From Citricoccus sp. WCRC_4 (GTDB lineage: Bacteria > Actinomycetota > Actinomycetes > Actinomycetales > Micrococcaceae): 9,975 nucleotides of DNA. Of this stretch, positions 1 to 6,468 are shown piece by piece (positions within the stretch are counted from its first letter, which is position 1; the number at the start of each line of letters is the position of its first letter). Location: contig JAPFFX010000305.1 of assembly GCA_026645375.1 (NCBI GenBank), positions 1-9,975 of the forward strand, given 5' to 3'. Made by a program: the position numbers and the translations under genes. The notes beneath the pieces were generated by a model. The model was given only the letters and a program-made list of their open reading frames with translations. It was not told where the DNA came from and made no database searches.

Positions 1-2
1 GC

Positions 3-155
3 CAGGGCATCCTGATCAGCCGGATCGGGCCTCAGGAACACGTGCTGAAGATCCGTCCACCGCTGGTGATCGACCAGGACGAGCTCGACCAGATCATCAA
101 CGCCCTAGACGTGGCCCTCACCGCGCAGACACAGTTGTTGGAGGAAGTCTCATGA
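3..155 (+). CDS. Class III PLP-dependent aminotransferase, C-terminal fragment (5' end outside window)
   Basis: The frame is open from the left edge and ends in TGA at 153-155, giving the last 50 residues of a protein. The piece reads GILISRIGPQEHVLKIRPPL and continues with an acidic helix rich in Asp, Glu and Leu. This GxxxNVLKIRPPL-like strand followed by a helix is typical of the extreme C-terminus of class III (omega-type) aminotransferases such as GABA, ornithine or ethanolamine-phosphate enzymes. The PLP lysine and substrate residues lie outside the window, so substrate specificity cannot be given. The stop overlaps the start of the downstream TetR gene (ATGA), so the two are probably co-transcribed and translationally coupled. 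The family call is fairly safe despite the short length; the subfamily is unknown. Confidence 0.72.
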   Translation, partial: QGILISRIGPQEHVLKIRPPLVIDQDELDQIINALDVALTAQTQLLEEVS

Positions 156-823
156 CCGTCACCGAAGCCGAAGTCGACTCCACCGGAGCCGCGTCTGATG
201 CCAGCACCGAGGCCGGGGGCCAACAACGCCCGACCTCCCTGCGGGCCCGGCAGCAACTACGCACCCGGCAGGACCTCGTTCGGGCCACCCTGGAGGTTAT
301 CAACGCGACCGGGATGGACAACGCCACCGTCCAGCGCATCACCCATGCCGCCGGCATGTCCCGGGCCACCCTCTACGCACACTTCCCGGACGGACGCCCG
401 GAACTGCTCGCCGAGGCATACCAGGCCCTGGGTCGCAAGCTGATCAGGACCGCCGAAGGCTACCGAACCCAAGCCGCCACCGGAACCGACCGCATCTGCG
501 CCTACGCCCAGGCCATGCTCGACCTAGCCTCCCAGCGTGAACTCGGACTGTTCTACAACGTCTCCGGCCCTCAACTGGTTGGTATGAAACGTCGCGGGAT
601 CGGATCCCAGACCACCCTGAACAACATCACCACAGAACTCGAACACGCCCAGTCCCAGGGTCGCGTCGACACCGACCTGGACGTGGAGTCCATCGCCGCC
701 CTACTCGTAGGAGCAATCCGCGAAGCCGGCATCGACGCATCCCGAGACCCCAGCGTGGCCCCACGCCGCCTGACCGCATTCAGGCAACTGGTCCGCGCGC
801 TCTTCTCTCCCCAGGACACCTGA
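152..823 (+). CDS. TetR/AcrR family transcriptional regulator (first of two)
   Basis: The 223-residue product has the TetR layout. A low-complexity, Ala/Ser/Glu-rich tail of about 30 residues is followed by a helix-turn-helix domain at about residues 35-85. That domain contains VQRITHAAGMSRATLYAHF, matching the family pattern (IA..AGVS..TLY.HF). The remaining all-helical ligand-binding domain is not conserved enough to predict a ligand. The start at 152 is supported by GGAGGA at 140-145 with 6 bases of spacing. It overlaps the aminotransferase stop by 4 bp, so the regulator is probably made with that enzyme and may autoregulate its operon. It is separated from the sulfatase cluster by a gene-poor stretch and an oppositely oriented TetR gene, so I infer that it does not control that cluster. 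The family call is secure; the target is unknown. Confidence 0.9.
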   Translation: MTVTEAEVDSTGAASDASTEAGGQQRPTSLRARQQLRTRQDLVRATLEVINATGMDNATVQRITHAAGMSRATLYAHFPDGRPELLAEAYQALGRKLIRTAEGYRTQAATGTDRICAYAQAMLDLASQRELGLFYNVSGPQLVGMKRRGIGSQTTLNNITTELEHAQSQGRVDTDLDVESIAALLVGAIREAGIDASRDPSVAPRRLTAFRQLVRALFSPQDT

Positions 824-1199
824 CATCCCGCTTCCCGCGCGCCGCACCCGCACATAACGTCCTCGGAAGATCATCCACGGGACGCCGGTGAAGGCTGCAC
901 CGAGAGAAATCCCGGGTACGGGCATGCCCCCTGCGGTGGGGCCAAAATGTCCGGCTACGGCCCGGACTTCGGTGTCGAAGGCATAGGCGCTTCGGTCGGT
1001 CCCGAGCAACCAGGTCCTGACGACCTCTCCGGTCCGCTCGACGACCGAGAAAAGAGCATGGCCACAGGACCGCTTCCCGGTGCCTGTCTGCCACGCGTGG
1101 TGTCACGGCAGGCATACCCCTGGCAGGTTGCCGCTGCCGGATACCGTGGATTCGTAACTGGCGGCCCTTACCTTTTGTTCGTTGATGGTCCGGAACTTG
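824..1199. other. Gene-poor region between two convergent TetR genes, with a possible decayed fragment
   Basis: No complete gene is convincing in these roughly 375 bases. The minus strand has one open frame, from just after a stop near 1103 down past 824. Its translation is protein-like at about 1090-830, with TWLLGTDRSAYAFDTEVRAV and later AFTGVPWMIFRGRYV, and third positions are mostly G/C. It has no good start or ribosome site and runs antisense into the TetR gene, so it may be a remnant of an unrecognised gene. A plus-strand frame (947-1243) also exists but looks like its shadow. At 1081-1114 there are nested inverted repeats: TGCCTG/CAGGCA around the palindrome CCACGCGTGG (1091-1100). 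No T-tract follows, so a terminator cannot be claimed, although both flanking genes converge here. Confidence 0.4.
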
Positions 1200-1832
1200 T
1201 TACTGGGGCGCGTCAGCCAGTTCGTACACGCAGGCGGAGGTAACCGACCGCACGAGGGTGTCGAGCATCTCTGCGGGCTGAGTGGATTCTGGGCTGGCAA
1301 TGTAGAGCATGCTCAGGCCATCTATTCCCGCGATGAACAGCTGAGTGATGAGTTGCAGGTTCGTTGGCACGGGTTCCCCGGCTTCTTGAGCTGCTTTGGC
1401 GTAAATGCTTGAGGTTGACTTGATCCACGCCTGGTACATCTCCAAGTTCGCCTGTGCCTGCGCATCAGTCTCGTCCTGGGACTGACGGTACCGCCGCAAG
1501 AGTAGTTCGAAGGTGGCTACCTGCTCTTCGGGGTGAGCCGCGATGCGTTCCCAAACGCGATGGGCGTGTGCGGCGATGACCGCTTTGAGGCCTCGCGCCT
1601 CGGGGGGCAAAGGTGGCAGACGCGAGGCGAAATCTCGGCTGACGTATCCCTGGACGGCTTGTAGAAGCTCGTCCTTGCTGTGAAAGCAGTAGTGGAGGGC
1701 AGCCAAGGGTGCTCCGGCTTCTTCGGCAATGCGGCGGGTCGTGGCTCGCTCGACGCCATCTCGCGCAATCACTCGGGCGGCGGCTTCGATGAACTCCCCC
1801 CGGCGCTGCTCGGCGGGGACACGCTTGGCCAT
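1200..1832 (-). CDS. TetR/AcrR family regulator, divergent from the amidohydrolase-ABC-sulfatase operon
   Basis: I choose the ATG at 1832-1830, giving 210 residues that begin MAKRVPAEQRRGEFIEAAAR. It has GGAG 5 bases upstream and places the DNA-binding domain at the usual distance from the N-terminus. An upstream in-frame ATG at 1916 would add 28 residues unlike the family and would consume the promoter. The helix-turn-helix lies at about residues 25-50 (TTRRIAEEAGAPLAALHYCF), close to the TetR_N consensus. The C-terminal part is helical with several aromatic residues, as expected of a ligand pocket. It is transcribed away from the catabolic operon across a 183-bp region that holds an inverted repeat. 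This is the classic arrangement for a local repressor that senses a pathway substrate and controls both itself and the operon; that role is inferred. The gene ends with TAA at 1202-1200. Confidence 0.88.
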   Translation of the reverse strand: MAKRVPAEQRRGEFIEAAARVIARDGVERATTRRIAEEAGAPLAALHYCFHSKDELLQAVQGYVSRDFASRLPPLPPEARGLKAVIAAHAHRVWERIAAHPEEQVATFELLLRRYRQSQDETDAQAQANLEMYQAWIKSTSSIYAKAAQEAGEPVPTNLQLITQLFIAGIDGLSMLYIASPESTQPAEMLDTLVRSVTSACVYELADAPQ

Positions 1833-1902
1833 AAGTGCTCCGTTTCCTCTCGGCCGGTCATTGAGCCTCGTGGCCCACACCGAACGCGACGTGAATGAGA
1901 AC

Positions 1903-1938
1903 ATCGTACGACTCAAGTTGGTCGTTTGTCTTGATCAC
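1903..1938 (-). promoter_or_regulatory. Candidate weak promoter for the divergent TetR gene
   Basis: Read on the minus strand, TACGAT (plus-strand positions 1908-1903) could be a -10 box. AAGACA lies 18 bases upstream as a partial -35 box. It sits about 70 bp before the TetR start and overlaps the left arm of the inverted repeat at 1916-1948, which would permit autoregulation. The matches are modest, and high-GC actinobacterial promoters are poorly predicted by eye. Confidence 0.25.
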
Positions 1939-1948
1939 TTGACCAACT
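1916..1948. promoter_or_regulatory. Inverted repeat AGTTGGTC-N17-GACCAACT, candidate TetR operator
   Basis: Two perfect 8-bp arms, AGTTGGTC at 1916-1923 and GACCAACT at 1941-1948, are separated by 17 bp. Each arm also lies beside a TCAAGT/ACTTGA pair (1913-1918 and 1937-1942). The total span of 33 bp is longer than a minimal TetR operator (usually 15-20 bp) but fits binding by two dimers or a wide-footprint member. The site is in the region between the divergent TetR gene and the amidohydrolase gene and overlaps candidate promoter elements for both. The same ten bases TGACCAACTC (1940-1949) recur at 3738-3747. That the local TetR protein binds here is inferred. Confidence 0.5.
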
Positions 1949-1960
1949 CTGTGATCCAAT
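1926..1960 (+). promoter_or_regulatory. Candidate promoter region for the amidohydrolase operon
   Basis: Two overlapping sigma-70-like arrangements can be read. TTGATC (1931-1936) lies 18 bases before TCCAAT (1955-1960), and TTGTCT (1926-1931) lies 18 bases before TGTGAT (1950-1955). Each hexamer matches the consensus at about four of six positions. Either would start transcription near 1962-1967, about 50 bp before the gene and within the CRP-like palindrome. The right operator arm lies between the two boxes, so a bound TetR protein would block RNA polymerase. The exact choice is uncertain. Confidence 0.3.
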
Positions 1961-1975
1961 GTGAGGGCGCTCACA
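1960..1975. promoter_or_regulatory. CRP/GlxR-type binding site TGTGAGGGCGCTCACA
   Basis: The 16 bases form a perfect palindrome in their outer six positions and match TGTGA-N6-TCACA exactly. That is the recognition sequence of E. coli CRP and of actinobacterial homologues such as GlxR of Corynebacterium. It lies 40 bp before the amidohydrolase start. A further TGTGA half-site occurs exactly 10 bp upstream (1950-1954), on the same helix face. Because the site overlaps or follows the likely transcription start, a bound factor would be expected to repress there. If the true promoter lies further downstream, it could instead activate. Confidence 0.6.
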
Positions 1976-2015
1976 ATCCGCGGGCGCAGTTATCGACGGA
2001 GCACAGGAGAATGGC

Positions 2016-3740
2016 ATGGCCGACGGGGCAGACCTGTACATCCATGGCGCCGACCTGCCTACGGTCGTTCAGGACGGACGATCGAATGTTCTCTGGGACG
2101 CGATCACCGTCTCCGAGGGGAAGATCACTGCCGTGGGGCCGGCATCGGACCTGAGGGCCCTAGTGGGCCCGCGTACTCAGGTCGTCGATGCCGCGGGCGG
2201 CGCCCTGATTCCCGGTATCAATGATGCGCACTTGCACTTCACGGTGCTGGCCAGCATCCTCTATAGCTGCATCGACATCTCGGCTGCTCACTGCTCCAGT
2301 TGGAACGAAGTTGCCCAGAGAATCCGCGACGCTGCAGCGGAGCGTCCTGTAGTCGTCAAGGCCCATGGGTGGGACGAGTTTCGACTTGGTCCCGGTGGGC
2401 CGGAGATGCTGGCCGCTCTGGGAGTCGATGTGCCTGTCGTCGCTTTCGACCAGACCGGGCACCAGCTCCTCGCCAATGAAAAGCTGCTGCGTGCCGCCAG
2501 CGTGACGGCCTCCACACCTGATCCCTCCGGCGGCCTTATCGGACGCCGCGCAGATGGAACCCCGAACGGGTTGTTCGTGGATGCCGCCATGGAACTGCCC
2601 ATTCGGGCCATCCCTGTGCCCAGCCCCGAGGAGCTGCGCCGGGTTCAGGTGCAGTGCCAGTCGTTGCTGCACTCATGGGGGATCACCTCACTGACCGAGC
2701 CCGGCCTGGGGCCCGGTGGCGCCGGTCTGCTGGACGGCTCCCCCACTACGGGTGCCCTGGAGTCATTGGCCACTCTCGCCGAGGCGGACGAGCTGGCGTT
2801 GCGGATCAACGTGCTGATGCTGTTCGCCGGCACCGGGGGGATCAGCTCCGAGAGTGTCCGCAACGGCTTGGCTTCCGGCTTGCCGCAGTTGTTGGCGGAT
2901 AGGGCCATCGATCCGCTGTTGCTGCGCATCGGCGGTGTCAAGGTGTTCGCCGACGGGACCCCGCGCAGCGGTACCGCGTGGATGTCCGCGCCCTACGGGA
3001 CCGAGTGCTCTCACGGACAGCTCGTCGTGGCTGGCACCAGCGATGAGGAGCGCATCGCCGAGCTCAACGAGATTATCGCGCTCGTCCACGAAGCCGGCTT
3101 CCAGGCCGGCGTGCACGCCACGGGGGACGCGACGACCATGGCGGTCGTCGACGCCGTGGCCGCGGCCCAGCAGGCAGGTCCGGCACATCGTCGGCCGGGA
3201 GCCGGCGGGGACCCGAGGCACTATGTCATTCACGGTGCCTTCGCCGGCGCACAGGCCCCGCGCCAATTAGCTCGGATGGCCGCCCACGGCGTGGGCTACT
3301 GCACGAATCCCTTGATCCGCTTCGGCGGGGGCGCCTCCCTGGAACGGCTTCTCGGCCCGGAACGCTTCGCATGGCATCAGCCGCTGGCCAGTGCGTCCAC
3401 GGCCGGCGTTAAGTTCACGGCCACCTCAGACGCCCCCGTCACCTCCGCTGACTGGCGTGGCGAGATCATCGCCATGGTTACCCGGACCACCCGGGACCAC
3501 GACTTCCCGGTCCACCCTGCCGAGCAGATCACCTCACGCGAGGCCCTGGCGGCGATGACCTCGACGGCGGCGTGGCAGGACCATGCCGAAACCGTCAAGG
3601 GAACGCTGTCTGCCGGCCAACTCGCCGACCTGTGCCTGATGGAACGACCCTGGCCGGCCGAACACGAGATCCAGGACCTCGCGTCCAACCCAGTCCGGTC
3701 CACGTGGCTGGGAGGACGACTCGTCCATGGCACTGACTGA
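2016..3740 (+). CDS. Amidohydrolase family 3 (YtcJ-like) metal-dependent hydrolase
   Basis: The 574-residue protein has the amidohydrolase_3 layout. An N-terminal beta-sandwich strand (ITVSEGKITAVG) is followed by the metal motif HLH at residues 72-74. Next come Lys309 in GGVKVFADGT (the likely carboxylated bridging lysine), His367 in GVHATGD, His406 in YVIHGAF and Asp472 in ATSDAPV; the sandwich then returns with GTLSAGQLADL. All expected metal ligands are present, so it should be active. No signal peptide is visible, which indicates a cytoplasmic enzyme. Family members hydrolyse amides such as N-substituted formamides, but substrates are diverse and cannot be predicted. The ATG at 2016 follows AGGAG (2005-2009) at 6 bases; the ATG at 2011 is out of frame. 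It is the first gene of the operon, 84 bp before the binding-protein gene, suggesting that it processes the imported compound or its desulfated product. Confidence 0.9.
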   Translation: MADGADLYIHGADLPTVVQDGRSNVLWDAITVSEGKITAVGPASDLRALVGPRTQVVDAAGGALIPGINDAHLHFTVLASILYSCIDISAAHCSSWNEVAQRIRDAAAERPVVVKAHGWDEFRLGPGGPEMLAALGVDVPVVAFDQTGHQLLANEKLLRAASVTASTPDPSGGLIGRRADGTPNGLFVDAAMELPIRAIPVPSPEELRRVQVQCQSLLHSWGITSLTEPGLGPGGAGLLDGSPTTGALESLATLAEADELALRINVLMLFAGTGGISSESVRNGLASGLPQLLADRAIDPLLLRIGGVKVFADGTPRSGTAWMSAPYGTECSHGQLVVAGTSDEERIAELNEIIALVHEAGFQAGVHATGDATTMAVVDAVAAAQQAGPAHRRPGAGGDPRHYVIHGAFAGAQAPRQLARMAAHGVGYCTNPLIRFGGGASLERLLGPERFAWHQPLASASTAGVKFTATSDAPVTSADWRGEIIAMVTRTTRDHDFPVHPAEQITSREALAAMTSTAAWQDHAETVKGTLSAGQLADLCLMERPWPAEHEIQDLASNPVRSTWLGGRLVHGTD

Positions 3741-3747
3741 CCAACTC
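3738..3747. repeat. Second copy of TGACCAACTC, possible accessory operator half-site
   Basis: The ten bases TGACCAACTC overlap the amidohydrolase stop codon. They repeat exactly the sequence at 1940-1949, which includes the right arm of the inverted repeat in the divergent control region. No good inverted partner lies nearby; only GGTC at 3767-3770 faces it. It could be an auxiliary binding site upstream of the transport genes or a chance match. Confidence 0.25.
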
Positions 3748-3824
3748 CCGCTCAACCATTCAACTGGGTCCATAGCCGGCCCACCAGCCTTCTCCCCCGA
3801 CCCTCAACACCTCAGGAGAACTCC

Positions 3825-4838
3825 ATGAACACTCGTCGTACTTTCCTTTCCGTCGCCGCCGCAGCAGCATTGAGCCTGGGCCTGGCGGCCTGCGGAGGCA
3901 GCAAAGCCGCAGACCCCGGTGAAAGCCAGTCAGGCGCATCCGGAAATACCGCGGTGTCTGTGGGGACCATCGGGCTGGCCTCGGATGCCTCTCTGCGCAT
4001 CGCCGAGGACCAGGGCTACCTGAGGGAGGCAGGGATCAGCGGCCTGGAGGTGAAGACCGTGGCCAACCCTCCGGCAGCCATTGCCGCCGTCCAGAGCGGG
4101 GATATCGACGTCGCCTACACTCCCTCGGTCCCCTTCTTCAACGCCCTCAACCAGGGCATCGACCTGACCGTCATCGCGCCCGCCGACGGCTACCCCGAGA
4201 ACGCCCTGGAGATGGACGCTGCTGAACTTGATGACACGGGCGTCTACGTCCCCGGCGGAAGCGACATCTCCTCCCCGCGGGGGCTCGAGGGACGCAAGGT
4301 CTCCGTTCCGGCGCGCAAGGCCCAGATGGAAGTCACCATCAGCGAAGCCATCCGTCAAGACGGCGGCGACCCGTCCAAGGTCCAGTGGATGGTGCTGGAC
4401 CCTGCCTCGGCCCTTGATTCACTGAAGAACGGCCGGATCGATGCGGCGGCCCTCGTCTCCCCCTTCACCCAGCAGGCCGGTGCCCAGGGCAACACCCTTC
4501 TGGCATCCCCCGGCGTGACCTTCTTCGAGAAGGGCGCCGTCGGCCTGTGGGTCGCCGGTTCAGACCAGGTGGAGCAGGACCCGGAGAAGTATGAGGCCTT
4601 CCGCGACGCCATGGTCCAGGCCTACGAGTACGGCAACGAGAACACGGATGAAGCCCAGGGATACGCGGCGGAGATCACCGGCGTGGATCTGGAGACGCTG
4701 CGCCAAGGCGCTACTACCTACTGGCCGCTGGAGGCGAAGTTCGAAGACCTCAACCGGGCCAACCAGAAGATGACGGAACTGGGATACCAGCCGCAGAACG
4801 CGCCGTTCGCTGAAGACTCGATCCTGGGTGCTGAATGA
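3825..4838 (+). CDS. ABC transporter substrate-binding lipoprotein, SsuA/TauA/NMT1 type
   Basis: The 337-residue protein opens with a combined Tat and lipoprotein signal. TRRTFLS (residues 3-9) fits the twin-arginine motif, then comes an Ala/Leu-rich stretch and the lipobox LAAC with acylated Cys23. It should therefore be exported folded and anchored on the outer membrane face. The mature part has the two-lobed pattern of sulfonate, nitrate and taurine binding proteins: VGTIGLASDASLRIAEDQG, then EVKTVANPPAAIAAVQSGDIDVAYTP split across a strand-helix-strand, and later GRKVSVPARKAQMEV and the conserved NGRIDAAALVSPF. It would deliver substrate to the two permeases encoded next. AGGAGA at 3814-3819 supports the start. 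Its stop overlaps the next start by ATGA. Ligand class is inferred from the family and from the downstream sulfatase; the exact ligand is unknown. Confidence 0.9.
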   Translation: MNTRRTFLSVAAAAALSLGLAACGGSKAADPGESQSGASGNTAVSVGTIGLASDASLRIAEDQGYLREAGISGLEVKTVANPPAAIAAVQSGDIDVAYTPSVPFFNALNQGIDLTVIAPADGYPENALEMDAAELDDTGVYVPGGSDISSPRGLEGRKVSVPARKAQMEVTISEAIRQDGGDPSKVQWMVLDPASALDSLKNGRIDAAALVSPFTQQAGAQGNTLLASPGVTFFEKGAVGLWVAGSDQVEQDPEKYEAFRDAMVQAYEYGNENTDEAQGYAAEITGVDLETLRQGATTYWPLEAKFEDLNRANQKMTELGYQPQNAPFAEDSILGAE

Positions 4839-5626
4839 TGACGGCCCAGCGCTGGCGGCACAGTGCCCGCCCCACGGCCTACGGCGTCATCGGCGTCCTC
4901 GGATTGCTTCTGGTCTGGCAGTGGTTGGCTGTGGGGCCGCTGTCCGGGACCTCCCTGCCCACGGTGGCAGAGGCGATCGGCGCTCTCGTCCAGATGCTGG
5001 GTGAAGGCGGCTTCTGGGAAGACACTTCCGTCACGGCGGGCACCGCGCTGATCGGTTTGGCGGCCTCGATCGTGGTGGGCGTGGTGCTGGGCATCTTGAT
5101 CGGCACCTCGCAGTTGCTTCGCTTCGCCACCTCCGCGGTGCTGGAGTTCTTGAAGCCAATCCCACCGATCGTCATCCTGCCGATCGTGGTGCTCGTGCTG
5201 GGGCCGACGACGGAGATGACGATCGTGCTGGTCATCATCGGCTGCGCGATCCCGATCCTCATCCAGACCGTCGCCGGCGTGTTCGATGTAGACCCCGTCC
5301 GCACCGACACCGCCCGCTCGTACGGGATGGGCCGGGCCGAGATCCTGGGACGGGTCGTGTTGCCCGGTGCTTCGCCCTTCATCGCGACGGCCATCCGGGT
5401 CTCCGCGCCAGCGGCGCTGGTCGTGACCGTCGTCGCCGGGCTGCTGGGTGGCGGCCCGGGGTTGGGGCAGAGCCTGTACCAGGCCCAGACCGCCGGTGAC
5501 TCGGCCCGGATGTATGCGCTGATCATCGTGCTCGGTGTTCTCGGCATGGTCTTTCAGGCCGCATCCCAGCTGGTCGAGGCCAAGGCCCTGCACTGGCATG
5601 AATCGAAACGTGAGGTCCAGGCATGA
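4835..5626 (+). CDS. ABC transporter permease (SsuC/TauC type), first of two
   Basis: The 263-residue integral membrane protein has about six hydrophobic segments, near residues 15-35, 63-90, 100-123, 125-147, 185-210 and 223-245. The cytoplasmic coupling loop is clear at about residues 155-180 (ARSYGMGRAEILGRVVLPGA). It matches the EAA motif (EAA...G....F..V.LP) that docks on the ATPase. The BPD_transp_1 family assignment and resemblance to sulfonate/nitrate importers are firm. The start overlaps the binding-protein stop by 4 bp; a second ATG three bases on (4838) is an equally possible start. It likely forms a heterodimeric channel with the next gene product, because the two permeases differ in sequence. 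Confidence 0.92.
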   Translation: MMTAQRWRHSARPTAYGVIGVLGLLLVWQWLAVGPLSGTSLPTVAEAIGALVQMLGEGGFWEDTSVTAGTALIGLAASIVVGVVLGILIGTSQLLRFATSAVLEFLKPIPPIVILPIVVLVLGPTTEMTIVLVIIGCAIPILIQTVAGVFDVDPVRTDTARSYGMGRAEILGRVVLPGASPFIATAIRVSAPAALVVTVVAGLLGGGPGLGQSLYQAQTAGDSARMYALIIVLGVLGMVFQAASQLVEAKALHWHESKREVQA

Positions 5627-6468
5627 CCACTACTGCAGACATCACCGCCACCCCCGTGGCTACACCTCGGCGTCCTCGCCGCCGGTCCCGCCGCATCCCG
5701 TCCTGGGTGAAATGGGCCCTCGCCGTCGGCACGCCCACCCTGTTGCTGGCTGCCTGGTGGACCGCCTCAGCCGACTCCTCCAACACGTTCTTCCCGTCGT
5801 TGGAGCAGATCCTGACGCGTTTCCAGCAACTCTGGCTGTTCGATCACTTCCTCACGGACGTCGTCCCCAGCCTGGCCAACCTGGCCGGCGGGTTCGCGCT
5901 GGCGGCCATAGTGGGCGTCGGGCTGGGATTCGTCCTGGCCCTGATCCGCCCGGTGCGATGGTTGCTGGAGCCGATCATTCACTTCGTACGGTCCATCCCG
6001 CCGGTCGCGCTGGTGCCGATCTTTATCACCATGATCGGCTTCGGCAACGACATGCGGATCACCTCGATCGCGTTGGCTGCGACGTTCCCCACGCTCATCG
6101 CCACGATGGACGGGATCCGGTCTGTGGACGGCACCTTGAAGGACGTCAGCGTGGTCTACCGGCTGACCCGGGCCGAGAAGTTCACCCAGGTCTATCTGCC
6201 CGCGGCAGCTCCGCAGATCTTCGCGGGCCTGCAGGTCAGCCTGCAGGTCGCCTTCATCGTGATGATCGCCTCGGAGATGCTCGGTGCCGCAACGGGTATC
6301 GGCGCTCTGACCCTGACCGCCCAGCAGTCCTTCATGATCGCGGACATGTGGGCAGGGGTGCTGCTCCTCGGCGTGCTCGGCTTCGTGATCAACAAGATCT
6401 TCGACCTCGTCAAGGCCAGGATCCTGGCCTGGTACTTCGGCGCCAAGGAGGCCCAACGTGCAACATGA
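5623..6468 (+). CDS. ABC transporter permease (SsuC/TauC type), second of two
   Basis: The 281-residue protein starts with a strongly basic cytoplasmic tail (RRPRRRSRRIPSW at about residues 16-28). About six membrane segments follow, beginning near residues 30-47, 80-107 and 120-142. The EAA-type loop is at about residues 182-206 (YRLTRAEKFTQVYLPAAAP), so it belongs to the same permease family as its neighbour. It overlaps the first permease by ATGA, and GAGG at 5612-5615 serves as its ribosome site. Importers of this type usually have one permease gene whose product forms a homodimer. Two dissimilar permeases imply a heterodimer and possibly an asymmetric or unusual ligand. The last codons contain the AAGGAGG that may initiate the ATPase gene. 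Confidence 0.92.
   Translation: MTTTADITATPVATPRRPRRRSRRIPSWVKWALAVGTPTLLLAAWWTASADSSNTFFPSLEQILTRFQQLWLFDHFLTDVVPSLANLAGGFALAAIVGVGLGFVLALIRPVRWLLEPIIHFVRSIPPVALVPIFITMIGFGNDMRITSIALAATFPTLIATMDGIRSVDGTLKDVSVVYRLTRAEKFTQVYLPAAAPQIFAGLQVSLQVAFIVMIASEMLGAATGIGALTLTAQQSFMIADMWAGVLLLGVLGFVINKIFDLVKARILAWYFGAKEAQRAT
6445..6451 (+). promoter_or_regulatory. Strong ribosome binding site AAGGAGG deciding the ATPase start
   Basis: AAGGAGG ends 6 bases before GTG at 6458 and would give an 11-bp overlap with the upstream permease, like the other overlaps in this operon. A competing start, ATG at 6536, has only AGGA (6526-6529) 6 bases upstream. The strong site is also simply the Lys-Glu-Ala codons of the permease tail, so the choice is not certain. 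Confidence 0.45.

Noticed and set aside
1081..1114. Nested inverted repeats around CCACGCGTGG as a bidirectional terminator for the two convergent TetR genes
   Set aside because: The outer arms are only 6 bp, imperfectly aligned with the inner palindrome, and no T-run follows on either strand.
947..1243. Plus-strand open frame of 98 codons in the gap between the TetR genes
   Set aside because: It has only a weak ribosome site, loses G/C bias in third positions in its second half, and runs antisense into the TetR gene end. The opposite strand looks more protein-like.
1833..1916. Upstream ATG at 1916 extending the divergent TetR by 28 residues
   Set aside because: The added residues do not resemble TetR N-termini. 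The start at 1832 has a good ribosome site, and the extension would place coding sequence in the promoter region.
3741..3824. Possible terminator or attenuator between the amidohydrolase and binding-protein genes
   Set aside because: Only short arms were found (GGGTC/GACCC across a 28-base loop), with no T-tract. The spacing and shared orientation fit read-through within one operon.
4718..5599. Long minus-strand open frame (293 codons) opposite the first permease
   Set aside because: Its translation is rich in His, Asp, Arg and Gln repeats, typical of the antisense of GC-rich membrane-protein genes. The plus-strand permease has clear EAA and membrane features.
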